Assembly: GCA_016342345.1 (NCBI GenBank)
Contig: JAEINO010000025.1
Coordinates: forward strand, 1 to 51,390
From: Pseudodesulfovibrio sp.
GTDB taxonomy: Bacteria; Desulfobacterota; Desulfovibrionia; Desulfovibrionales; Desulfovibrionaceae
Length of the DNA: 51,390 nt
Direction: 5' to 3'
The notes under the pieces are model-generated. The model was not told the origin of the DNA. It saw only the letters and a program-made list of their open reading frames with translations, and ran no database searches. Position numbers and translations under genes: made by a program. Below, one piece after another: positions 17,537 through 25,719 of this stretch (its first letter is position 1; the number at the start of each line of letters is the position of its first letter).

Positions 17537-19000
17537 CTATGCAGTCTGAGCACTCAAAAAGTCCTGCACCCCTTCATAGTCAGGAGCGATTTCACGCACA
17601 TGCCTGATCATCTTGTCCGCCTGAGGTTGATTCCCGCTAGCCTTGAACACCACCCCCATGTTGAACGCAACATCCGGATTTCCAACATACATCTTCGGAT
17701 TGATCTTGAGAGCCACAAGCATCCGCTTGACAGCAGAGGCGTAATCCTTGCCAGCATGATACGCAAGACCAAGGTTATATTGAATATTTTCATCACCAGG
17801 TGATAATTTCTCTGCTACGGTATAGGCCTCCACCGCATCCTCCCACAAACCAGCTTTCCGCAGGGAAATGCCCAGCCTGTTGAAAGTATTCATGCTTGCA
17901 AAACCTTTTGAGTCCTTAATCAGATCAAGGCTCTTCTTGAAATACTTTGAAGCCCGCTCCGGATCTGTTTCCACCAATTTTTCCGCTATATCCAGGCTCA
18001 TTTCGCCCACGATCGCCCGAGCTTCAGACTCGGCGGCTGTAATGGCCTTGTCGTAATAATTCTCGGCTTCATCGACCTTCCCGAGGTCATAATTCAAATC
18101 GCCAATCTTCATTTTGCGATTGAAATTAAGTGGCGACATGGTGTCGAGCTTGATCAGGTATTCGCACATTCCCTCTCTGTTCTGATCTTCGGCATGCATG
18201 AGAAACATTCTCTTGAGAGGGTCGATAAACATCTTGGAATCCCTCTCAGCCAGCAGATACTCAGCCATGGCAGCCTTGCGCCTTGCCAATCCCTTGTAGG
18301 CATCCCCCATGATGATATGGGCCTGAGGACTCTTTGGCCGCTTGGTCAAAATGGTATTGGCAACACGAATAGCATCTTCAAACCGGTTGTCCAGATTCAA
18401 TCTATTCCCCACAAGAACAAGTTCATCAATCTCGGTTTGAGGCTTTAGAATATATACAAGCTTGCGAATGATCTCATTGACACTGGCAGACATATTTAAG
18501 ACATGGTTCGCTCCCTCCTCATAAAACTGCATCAAATGATTCTTGTCCACTTCACGAGCAAGAATGATCACCGGCATTTTCAAATAATCTTTTCTGATGT
18601 GTGAAAGGAGTTGCAGATTGCTTTTACCATTCATCAAATGTTCCAAAAAGACAAAAGGAGCCAACCCGTTCTTGATGAATTCATCAATCTTGGACATGGC
18701 CAGTTCAGGTTCATGAACAATCTGTATTAATTCCGAATCGATTCCGAGTTCAAAGACCACGGATCGTTTAAACGACTGATAAAAGACCTTATCATTACCT
18801 ATCAGGACAAATACCCCACCACCATCAACAAATTCATAAATTATGTTCCCGTATTTGTTAATGACCTCTTCACTCGCCCTGACAACATACACGCCCCTGG
18901 ATTCGGACTGCTTTCTCGGTTCAACATCCGCAATCTTGTCTTCAACAGACTTGACGACATATACTCCCTTCATTGCCTTGTCTCTACGCCTGATTCTCAT
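17537..19000 (-). CDS. Pseudo-receiver domain plus TPR repeat protein
   Basis: The 487-residue product has three parts. Residues 1-50 hold two similar segments (GVYVVKS and GVYVVRA). Residues about 58-175 look like a response-regulator receiver, but the phospho-acceptor strand reads FVFLEHLMNG, with Glu where Asp is expected, and the later Lys/Thr positions are also changed, so phosphorylation is unlikely. Residues about 190-480 are tetratricopeptide repeats (GDAYKGLARRKAAMAEYLLA; YNLGLAYHAGKDYASAVKRML). It is likely a scaffold or adaptor. A run of nine G sits just before the start; a second possible start lies 27 bases downstream at the MKGVYVV Met. Confidence 0.75.
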   Translation of the reverse strand: MRIRRRDKAMKGVYVVKSVEDKIADVEPRKQSESRGVYVVRASEEVINKYGNIIYEFVDGGGVFVLIGNDKVFYQSFKRSVVFELGIDSELIQIVHEPELAMSKIDEFIKNGLAPFVFLEHLMNGKSNLQLLSHIRKDYLKMPVIILAREVDKNHLMQFYEEGANHVLNMSASVNEIIRKLVYILKPQTEIDELVLVGNRLNLDNRFEDAIRVANTILTKRPKSPQAHIIMGDAYKGLARRKAAMAEYLLAERDSKMFIDPLKRMFLMHAEDQNREGMCEYLIKLDTMSPLNFNRKMKIGDLNYDLGKVDEAENYYDKAITAAESEARAIVGEMSLDIAEKLVETDPERASKYFKKSLDLIKDSKGFASMNTFNRLGISLRKAGLWEDAVEAYTVAEKLSPGDENIQYNLGLAYHAGKDYASAVKRMLVALKINPKMYVGNPDVAFNMGVVFKASGNQPQADKMIRHVREIAPDYEGVQDFLSAQTA

Positions 19001-19223
19001 GCCCCCCCCCTGGATTCGCGACTATTACGCCACTACAAACTACGACTTCACCATATGGAGAACAATGAGAATCGGACGAACGAATTAAATAATAACACGG
19101 GATGCCCCGCTGATAAAAACATGCATGAATGAATTTGGACGAAGCCAAGGGAGATCACCCACAACCACAACAAGCCGTCAAACAACATATTATTGATTCA
19201 AACTATTCCATACCCAAAAAGGG

Positions 19224-19284
19224 GAGTAATATACTCATAAAAAACAAGAACACGTTTGACAGCACAAACAGCATCCCGTATGGA
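19224..19284 (+). promoter_or_regulatory. Promoter and palindrome upstream of the Fur-family gene
   Basis: A consensus -35 TTGACA at 19256-19261 is spaced 17 bases from TATGGA at 19279-19284. Just upstream lies the palindrome GAGTA-ATA-TACTC (19224-19236), a possible operator. The rest of the 19001-19309 interval holds nothing else I can support except the G-tract. Confidence 0.4.
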
Positions 19285-19324
19285 TTGATCTAATTGAAAT
19301 TCAAAAACAATGATCGGATATACC

Positions 19325-19762
19325 ATGAAGAGACCGCAAGACGTCTTTGCCAACTACCTGGCCGAAAAGAATCTTAAAATGACGCCCCAAAGGCGGATGA
19401 TTCTTGATACGCTGCTCAAGCAAAACGATCATCTCTCATCCGAAGACCTCTATTATCATGTCAAAAAACGCGATAAATCCATCGGACAGGCCACAGTATA
19501 CAGAACTCTCAAGCTGCTAACTGATTCTGGTCTGATCGACTCGTTGGATTTTGCAGATGGCGTTACTCGATACGAAATGACCTATGGCACGGACCATCAC
19601 GATCACCTCATTTGTGAACAATGCGGAAAGAACATAGAAATTCTCGATTCAACCATTGAGAATCGGCAAGAGGCACTTGCCAAGGAGCATGGTTTCACTT
19701 TGCTCAGACACAAAATGTATCTCTATGGCCTGTGCGAAAAGTGCCGCAATAAAAAAATATAG
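19325..19762 (+). CDS. Fur-family transcriptional regulator
   Basis: The 145-residue product has a winged-helix DNA-binding half (MTPQRRMILDTLLKQND, IGQATVYRTLKLL) and a metal-binding dimerisation half. HHDHLICEQCGK with a later CEKC forms the usual zinc site with two CxxC pairs. It could be Fur, PerR or Zur; the sequence does not let me choose. The Met at 19325 matches typical family starts; an ATG at 19310 is in frame, and neither has a strong ribosome site. It is a single gene, with a promoter-like TTGACA about 60 bases upstream. Confidence 0.88.
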   Translation: MKRPQDVFANYLAEKNLKMTPQRRMILDTLLKQNDHLSSEDLYYHVKKRDKSIGQATVYRTLKLLTDSGLIDSLDFADGVTRYEMTYGTDHHDHLICEQCGKNIEILDSTIENRQEALAKEHGFTLLRHKMYLYGLCEKCRNKKI

Positions 19763-19803
19763 CTCGCGCCAATCAGCGAAAAGACATCTTCAGGACAACG
19801 GAC

Positions 19804-20793
19804 CTACTCCTTGGTTTTTTCCAGGAATTGAGCCAGAGATTTCATTTCTCCATGCAATGTCTTCCAGACATACTGCCCGCCAACTTTATTGCCCTCTGCT
19901 GTAAACTGTATCCCGAGACCAATGGAACCGCCTTTGCCCTTGAAGCGGCTTCGTATGGTCCCGATCACATTGAAATAGGTAAATTTTTTAGTTTTCGGAT
20001 TCCAGACACTCACTCGGAGAATCAATTGCTTGCCCGACTTCAGAGGGGGCAGGCTTCCCTTGGGATGCAGGACGAACATACGCATCCCGCCAGCCGAGAT
20101 ATTTTCCACCGACAGACGCATATTAGTCCCATATTGTGACGGATTGTTCACGGTCTGGATATCCGGACGACTCATCCAGAACGTCTTTCGCTTTTGACCA
20201 TCCCAGGCCTTGACTCTGATAGCCCCCTCACGGGCAACTCGCTGGCGGGAGTGCTTGCGCCGAATAACGAATCGATAGCGGATGGGTGTCTGCAAAGACA
20301 GTTCCTTGATAACAGTCCCCCGTTTGACCATATGACTGACAAACGTGACAAATGCGTTGATCTTGCGTCCAGAATAAGCAAACGGCTTGGTAAAACAGAT
20401 GACTCGCTTGTTCTTGAGATGCAGGCTGGTGGGATTCACGTTCACCAGTTGCAATTTCATTTTGCCGCCAGCCACGCTCTCCACGCGAGCATTGCAGAGC
20501 ATACGACCGACTCCATCGCTCGAATACATATAAACATCAAGCATGATGCCCTTTGAAACCAGATAGTTTTCGACAATGCGCCGACTGCGCGGAGAAAGCA
20601 GCCGAGCAAAAAAACGCAACAAGGCGAATGCAAAGATATGTCGGTAATACCAGGCTGCCATAACAGCAACCACAGGGATGGCAACTGACAATATTTGGGT
20701 AAAAACACCAAATAAATCCAGTCGTTCCGACCCCGAACCGAATGTGCGCTGAACATCGCGCAGATAATCAAGTTGCGTTGTGAAATTCAACAT
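19804..20793 (-). CDS. Membrane-anchored PilZ domain protein
   Basis: The 329-residue product has one N-terminal membrane helix (ILSVAIPVVAVMAAWYY) and a helical linker. A YcgR-N-like beta domain (about residues 85-165) is followed by a PilZ domain. RRKHSRQR near residue 175 and VENISAGGMRM carry the c-di-GMP-binding RxxxR and (D/N)xSxxG elements. The layout suggests a membrane-tethered c-di-GMP effector, perhaps in motility or secretion. It is convergent with the Fur-family gene, 41 bases apart. Confidence 0.75.
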   Translation of the reverse strand: MLNFTTQLDYLRDVQRTFGSGSERLDLFGVFTQILSVAIPVVAVMAAWYYRHIFAFALLRFFARLLSPRSRRIVENYLVSKGIMLDVYMYSSDGVGRMLCNARVESVAGGKMKLQLVNVNPTSLHLKNKRVICFTKPFAYSGRKINAFVTFVSHMVKRGTVIKELSLQTPIRYRFVIRRKHSRQRVAREGAIRVKAWDGQKRKTFWMSRPDIQTVNNPSQYGTNMRLSVENISAGGMRMFVLHPKGSLPPLKSGKQLILRVSVWNPKTKKFTYFNVIGTIRSRFKGKGGSIGLGIQFTAEGNKVGGQYVWKTLHGEMKSLAQFLEKTKE

Positions 20794-20935
20794 TTTCCCG
20801 CCGCTGCAATTCAGGAAATTGACGCCATGAGTGTATCATATGTAACGCTTTGCAATTTCAATACCTCTCCCTCTACCACCCCTTCATACACACTATGTCA
20901 CGTAGCCTGTCAAAATCAAGTAATCCCGTTAAACG

Positions 20936-20966
20936 AAAAAGCCTGCGGCAAAGGCCGCAGGCTTTC
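20936..20966 (-). terminator. Terminator of thiM
   Basis: AAGCCTGCGG pairs with CCGCAGGCTT around a short loop. The minus strand continues into a T-run. It lies 22 bases after the thiM stop. Confidence 0.85.
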
Positions 20967-20987
20967 AGATTTCATGACTTGCAAAAT

Positions 20988-21794
20988 CTAAAGTGGATAG
21001 ATTTCCATAAATCTTTCAACATCAGTTTCAGTCAGTGAATACAAGGCGTCATACAAATGCATTTGAAAAGACCCCGGCCCATCAGACTTCTTCGCAGCCA
21101 AAGCACCAGCGATTGCCATGGCGATCATGCCATGCACGGTCGCCTCCAGACAATTCTTGTTCACAGCGGCAAAAGCTGCACAAATGGCCGAAGCTGTACA
21201 CCCAAGGCCAGTAATACGCGGCATGATCTCATGCCCTCCGCAAACCCGATAGCCCTCATTGCCGTCAGTCACCATATCCTCTTCTCCGCTAACGCAGACG
21301 ACACAGGAGTTGACCAGAGCAAGGGCCTGGGCAATACCCGCAGCAGATCCGGCACTCTGCGAGCTGTCCACGCCTTTCGACTGACCAGCTTCACCTGCCA
21401 GGGTCATGATCTCTGAGGCATTGCCACGGATCACCGACGGGCTGTATTTTCCGAGCATGGAAAGCGATGTGTCTGTCCTGAGTCGGGATGCACCGGCTCC
21501 CACAGGATCAAAAACAACGGGGATTCCCTTTGCATTGGCAGCAGCCCAGGCAGCGGCCATGACCTCTATGTCCCCCGCGTTGAGCGTTCCCACATTGATC
21601 ACCAGGGCAGCACTCAAACCAACCAGTTCCTCAACTTCATCCTTTGCAAAAGACATGATCGGAGATGCGCTAATGGCAAGCAATGCATTGGCTGTATTAT
21701 TGGTCACAACATAATTCGTAATATTGAGCACCAACGGATTGATGGTACGAATCAGATTGAGATCCCGCCAAAAAGTTTCAATATCAGGCATCAT
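20988..21794 (-). CDS. thiM: Hydroxyethylthiazole kinase
   Basis: The 268-residue ribokinase-fold enzyme phosphorylates 4-methyl-5-(2-hydroxyethyl)thiazole for thiamine salvage. Family motifs visible include NITNYVVTNNTANALLA at the start, VFDPVGAGAS, VIRGNASEI and the catalytic ITGLGCTASA near the C-terminus. Length is standard. No other thiamine gene lies beside it. I saw no TPP riboswitch upstream. Confidence 0.92.
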   Translation of the reverse strand: MMPDIETFWRDLNLIRTINPLVLNITNYVVTNNTANALLAISASPIMSFAKDEVEELVGLSAALVINVGTLNAGDIEVMAAAWAAANAKGIPVVFDPVGAGASRLRTDTSLSMLGKYSPSVIRGNASEIMTLAGEAGQSKGVDSSQSAGSAAGIAQALALVNSCVVCVSGEEDMVTDGNEGYRVCGGHEIMPRITGLGCTASAICAAFAAVNKNCLEATVHGMIAMAIAGALAAKKSDGPGSFQMHLYDALYSLTETDVERFMEIYPL

Positions 21795-21970
21795 ATTTCT
21801 CTCTTCATTAAAAAGACTTGATAGTTAAAATGATACAAAGGACCTAATCCACTGCGAACAGAAGTAAATCACGATTTCCCCTTCGGGGCTTATACCAAAA
21901 CCCTGGAGTAAAAAAGTCATTTCAGACCTGATGCCATTCTTCCCAAGTCAACCAATCAATCTGGCAGGCC

Positions 21971-22082
21971 ATCGACAAAGTTCCAAGTGCAAGACGCAAA
22001 AAGAATCCAAGACCGAAGCGTATTTCATACACGCAAGGATTTGGATTCTTTGCAGCAACGCAGCAATTGATCCTTTGTCGAT
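21971..22082. repeat. Nested inverted repeat, possible structured RNA
   Basis: ATCGACAAAG (21971-21980) is the exact inverse of CTTTGTCGAT (22073-22082). Inside it, GCAAAAAGAATCCAA (about 21996-22010) pairs with TTGGATTCTTTGC (22041-22053). This gives a long imperfect cruciform of 112 bases in a 383-base gap between thiM and the helicase gene. It could be a small RNA or a small mobile-repeat relic. I see no open frame in it. Confidence 0.5.
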
Positions 22083-22123
22083 GAAAAAGCATATACGCTG
22101 TCAGGCGCATATGCTTTTTCATC
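22080..22123. terminator. Second hairpin flanking the nested repeat
   Basis: GATGAAAAAGCATATACGC pairs with GCGCATATGCTTTTTCATC, with one A/C mismatch and a 6-base loop. With A5 on one side and T5 on the other it would work as a terminator in either direction. It shares its edge bases with the nested repeat, so the two may belong to one transcript. Confidence 0.55.
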
Positions 22124-22133
22124 GATACATATC

Positions 22134-22159
22134 AAGCACCCCGAAAAATCGGGGTGCTG
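22134..22159 (-). terminator. Terminator of the helicase gene
   Basis: AGCACCCCGA pairs perfectly with TCGGGGTGCT around a 4-base loop, 20 bases beyond the helicase stop. A short T-run follows on the minus strand only weakly. Confidence 0.7.
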
Positions 22160-22177
22160 CAATGCTTGTTCATATTT

Positions 22178-23434
22178 CTAGCGGGCCTGACTCCTGGCCG
22201 AGCGCTTGCGGCCCCCTACAGGGCCACGGCTCTTCTTGGTGTCATGAGAACGATTTCTGGCATTTTGAGGACGCGCCCTATTCATTCCAGGTTGTGGAGT
22301 AAACGGTCGGTCATAGTCAAATTCCTCCACTGTACAACGGTCGATCTGATGGTTCACGATGCGCTCAATATCACGCATGATATCATGATCTTCCCGAGTG
22401 ACCAGACTCAAGGCAGCACCTGTGCGGCCAGCCCTGCCTGTACGACCAATCCGATGGGTATATGTTTCAGCAGTATCAGGCACATCAAAATTGATCACAT
22501 GTGAAATTCGCTCACAATCAATACCACGAGCGGCAATATCCGTGGCCACCATGACATTGAAGGTACCATTCCGAAAACCATCCAACGCACGCTGACGCTG
22601 ATTCTGGCTCATGTTGCCCTGCAGAAAGGTGGCCTCAAGTCCCTTGCCGCTCAATTTCCTGGCAAGATTCTTGGCCTTGTGCTTGGTGCGGGTAAAAATC
22701 AACACGCTTTCATGGTCGGTCGTTTCAAGTAAAGTCTCCAGCAAACCAGTCTTGAGATGCTGGGAGACCGGATAAAATGCATGACTCACGCTTTTGACCG
22801 GAGAAGTATTGGCCACTTGAACAGTTGCCGGATCAACAAGAATCTTGTCCGCCAACTTACGGATATCCGAGGGCATGGTGGCTGAAAACAACAAATTCTG
22901 ACGTTGTGCGGGCAATTTGGAGATGATCCGCTTGATATCCGGCATAAAGCCCATATCCAGCATGCGATCAGCCTCGTCCAAGACAAGAGTCTTGACGTGG
23001 TCAAGCCTTATCACACCCTGATTGAGAAGATCGATGAGTCGGCCCGGACACGCCACAACAATCGTAGCCCGCTGCACGGCCTTGATCTGAGGATTGGCCC
23101 CAACACCTCCGAACACGGCTGCGCTGCGAATTCCGGTCTGCTTGCCCAAAGAAATGAAGTTCTCATGGATTTGCAGAGCCAGTTCGCGAGTGGGTGCCAA
23201 CACCAGCACTCGGGCAGGACCTTGGCCTGAAGCCTTGGCATCCAACAGCCGCTGCAGGATGGGCAGGGCAAAAGCTGCAGTCTTGCCTGTACCGGTTTGA
23301 GCCAGGCCCATGACGTCTCGACCTTGCAAGACGTCAGGAATGGCACGAGTTTGAATGGGAGTAGGAGTAACATAGCCACAGGCTTTGATTCCGGCGACAA
23401 TGCGTCGGTCAAAGGAAAAAGAATCAAAATTCAC
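22178..23434 (-). CDS. rhlE: DEAD-box ATP-dependent RNA helicase (RhlE-like)
   Basis: The 418-residue helicase has all core motifs: Q-motif with TPTPIQ, AQTGTGKTAAF (I), PTRELALQI (Ia), VLDEADRMLDMGF (II), FSATMP (III), and ARGID plus HRIGRTGRAG (V/VI). A basic Arg/Ser/Gly-rich tail follows (GGRKRSARSQAR), as in the RhlE group, which remodels RNA in ribosome assembly and decay. I chose the GTG at 23434 (VNFDSFSF) because AGGA lies 6 bases upstream. A longer frame to 23626 adds 64 residues unlike any helicase. A long untranslated leader is likely. Confidence 0.88.
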   Translation of the reverse strand: MNFDSFSFDRRIVAGIKACGYVTPTPIQTRAIPDVLQGRDVMGLAQTGTGKTAAFALPILQRLLDAKASGQGPARVLVLAPTRELALQIHENFISLGKQTGIRSAAVFGGVGANPQIKAVQRATIVVACPGRLIDLLNQGVIRLDHVKTLVLDEADRMLDMGFMPDIKRIISKLPAQRQNLLFSATMPSDIRKLADKILVDPATVQVANTSPVKSVSHAFYPVSQHLKTGLLETLLETTDHESVLIFTRTKHKAKNLARKLSGKGLEATFLQGNMSQNQRQRALDGFRNGTFNVMVATDIAARGIDCERISHVINFDVPDTAETYTHRIGRTGRAGRTGAALSLVTREDHDIMRDIERIVNHQIDRCTVEEFDYDRPFTPQPGMNRARPQNARNRSHDTKKSRGPVGGRKRSARSQAR

Positions 23435-23660
23435 AAAAAATCCTAGGGTGAAAGGAAAGTATATAACAACGGCGCGTGACGGCAGTCGTATTCCGGTTGT
23501 GCCGGAAGGTATTTGGCAGGACTCTGGTACGTGGAGTTGATCTTGGTCCGATAGATACGGAGCAGATACGCCCAAACAAGGGCAAAGAGAATTTCCGTGC
23601 GCCCAGTCACGCTGAGGTGCAAACACCTTACACAGTACTACCAGGATGTAAAGAGATATT

Positions 23661-23689
23661 ATTAGACAATCTTTCGATTACTTGATCAA
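23661..23689 (-). promoter_or_regulatory. Possible helicase promoter with long leader
   Basis: On the minus strand TTGATC is spaced 17 bases from TCTAAT (5 of 6 matches to the -10 box). It would start a transcript with a leader of about 220 bases before the GTG. The gap 23435-23938 otherwise holds no gene that I can support. Confidence 0.35.
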
Positions 23690-23938
23690 ACAATCTCCAA
23701 ACAATTCCATTTCAGATCCCAACCATTCAACATGCTATCATTTTTTGCAAATAGTAAAGACTCGAAACAGGTACAATATTTCCAACTCGTGAAACTTGAT
23801 CCAGCCCGCATGAAAACAAAAGGCACTTGCAAGGGGCATGGCCTTTTCACGAGCCTTTTGGTATGGATTATAAATCCTTTGAACAGCTTGCCATTGTCAG
23901 TTCAAACAAAATTCAGGACAGCGGAAGCGGAGTAGTAA

Positions 23939-25288
23939 ATGCAAAAAACAGATCATTTCGGACTTGATTTCGCCACCTTCGCAAGACTCATCGACAATCT
24001 GCACGACGAGGTTTTCATCTTCGACAACAACTACCGCATGTTGTACGTAAACAAGGCCTGCGAACGCCACTACGGTTTCACGCAGGAAGAAATGATTGGA
24101 CTGCAGTTCTGGGAAATAATCAACAAACATCATGCATGGAACCGTCCCGCCCTGCCCGCAGTATACAAGTACAAACGGCCGGTCAAACAGGAACAGAAAA
24201 CCTATCTGGGCCTGGACGTTCTGACAATCGCTATCCCCATTCTTGATGACAAGGGGGAAGTGGAATACGTGGTTCTGAGTATTCGGGACAACGCTCATGA
24301 AGGGCAGATTCCCCGGTTGGATGAACTCGACACAGAGCAGTATCTTTCTGATAAAACACACCCCAATGACATCATCTACCGCAGCAAACTCATGGAAGAC
24401 GTCATGGATTCGGCTCGCAAGGTGGCAAATCTGAGTGCTCCCTGCCTGCTGCTGGGCGAATCCGGAAGTGGTAAAAGCCTGTTGGCGAAATACATCCATG
24501 TCAATAGCAAACGTGCCGACAAACCATTCGTTGTTGTCAACTGCGCGGCCATTCCGGAACAACTCTTCGAATCCGAACTCTTCGGCCATGTACGCGGGGC
24601 GTTCTCAGGAGCCACCCATGCGCGAGGCGGACTGTTTGCTAAAGCTGAAGGCGGGACCCTTTTTCTTGATGAAATATCCGAGTTGCCCCTGCCCATGCAG
24701 TCCAAGCTGCTCCATGCAGTTCAGGAAATGGAATATCGCCCGGTCGGCAGTTCCACGACCGTTGAGGCAAACGTACGAATTCTTGCAGCATCCAACAGGA
24801 ACCTCGAACGCATGGCAAGAACAGGAGCCTTCCGTCAGGACCTCTATTTCAGACTCAATGTCTTTGACATTACCATCCCCCCGCTCAGAGAGCGCAAGGA
24901 TGATTTTTTGCCACTGATGTTCTATTTTCTCAACCATTTCTGCAAGCAGCACGGCAAGGGGAAACGCCTGTCCACCGATGCCCAAGCTCTGCTCAGTCAG
25001 CACTCATGGCCGGGTAACGTCCGCGAACTCGCCCATCTGGTAGAAAGACTGGTCGTCACCATCGAAGACGAGCTCATCACCAAGGAACACCTCCCAACCT
25101 CGATTTATGAAACCAGGGCACAGATCATTACGGCCACCTCTTCAGGTTCACTGGATAAAGCCATCGCCGAAATGGAACGCAAACTGGTGATGGATGCATA
25201 TAATGTACATGGGAGCACACGCAAGACTGCCGAAGCCTTGAATATAAGCCAATCCCGCGCTTCTCGCCTCATCAGAAAATACACTTAA
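23939..25288 (+). CDS. PAS-domain sigma-54-dependent activator with TyrR-like HTH
   Basis: The 449-residue enhancer-binding protein has a PAS sensor (about residues 12-115), a linker, and an AAA+ domain. This has Walker A GESGSGKS (173-180), the sigma-54 contact loop GAFSGA (220-225, Ser in place of the usual Thr of GAFTGA), Walker B TLFLDE and WPGNVREL. The C-terminal HTH STRKTAEALNISQSRASR resembles that of TyrR, whose sites are palindromes with an N6 centre. Just downstream lie three such palindromes and a sigma-54 promoter. It probably activates the EamA/hydroxylase operon in response to a small ligand. Confidence 0.88.
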   Translation: MQKTDHFGLDFATFARLIDNLHDEVFIFDNNYRMLYVNKACERHYGFTQEEMIGLQFWEIINKHHAWNRPALPAVYKYKRPVKQEQKTYLGLDVLTIAIPILDDKGEVEYVVLSIRDNAHEGQIPRLDELDTEQYLSDKTHPNDIIYRSKLMEDVMDSARKVANLSAPCLLLGESGSGKSLLAKYIHVNSKRADKPFVVVNCAAIPEQLFESELFGHVRGAFSGATHARGGLFAKAEGGTLFLDEISELPLPMQSKLLHAVQEMEYRPVGSSTTVEANVRILAASNRNLERMARTGAFRQDLYFRLNVFDITIPPLRERKDDFLPLMFYFLNHFCKQHGKGKRLSTDAQALLSQHSWPGNVRELAHLVERLVVTIEDELITKEHLPTSIYETRAQIITATSSGSLDKAIAEMERKLVMDAYNVHGSTRKTAEALNISQSRASRLIRKYT

Positions 25289-25294
25289 ACCTCT

Positions 25295-25388
25295 GAGTCA
25301 CAAAAGACTCACGAGTCAATCCAGACTCACACCTCAAAACCCAATCCCCCGTTAGCTTCACCCACACATCGCGAGTCTTTTTTGACTC
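25295..25388 (+). promoter_or_regulatory. Three GAGTC-N6-GACTC sites, likely upstream activator sites
   Basis: Exact palindromes lie at 25295-25310 (spacer ACAAAA), 25313-25328 (AATCCA) and 25373-25388 (TTTTTT). Their arms are GAGTC and GACTC, each followed by A. Centres are 18 and 60 bases apart and lie about 105-190 bases before the sigma-54 promoter. The N6 layout suits the TyrR-like HTH of the adjacent activator. Confidence 0.8.
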
Positions 25389-25482
25389 ACACCCCACAAT
25401 AGATTGACCGATTGATCAATCACTACACAATCGTATCATGCTGATATCATGACGTTTTTTATATAGAGCGTTAATATCAAGC

Positions 25483-25500
25483 TTGGCACAGCGATTGCTT
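25483..25500 (+). promoter_or_regulatory. Sigma-54 promoter
   Basis: TTGGCACAGCGATTGCTT carries GG and GC elements with exactly 10 bases between them, close to the consensus TGGCAC-N5-TTGC. It drives the gene at 25720 across a leader of about 210 bases. The rest of 25289-25719 holds no supported gene. Confidence 0.85.
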
Positions 25501-25719
25501 TTACAGATTAAAAATAATGTCAGAAGTGACCTTTTAAAACTATACCTTGAGGGGGGTAAATCTCACGCCATTAACCGTTGTTAGAGAAACACCACATTCA
25601 CGGATTCCCAAAATGCAAAAGCTTTACTGCGTGAGCATGGGGGCAGCCACATCAACATTTGAGTGTTGAGACAAGGCTAGGGAAACCCGGTGAATCACAA
25701 AACATTTCGAGGAGGAAGT

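Noticed and set aside
21795-21960. TPP riboswitch before thiM
   Set aside because: The leader lacks the conserved CUGAGA and CUGAUCUGG-type blocks; only a small CCCC-TTC-GGGG hairpin is present.
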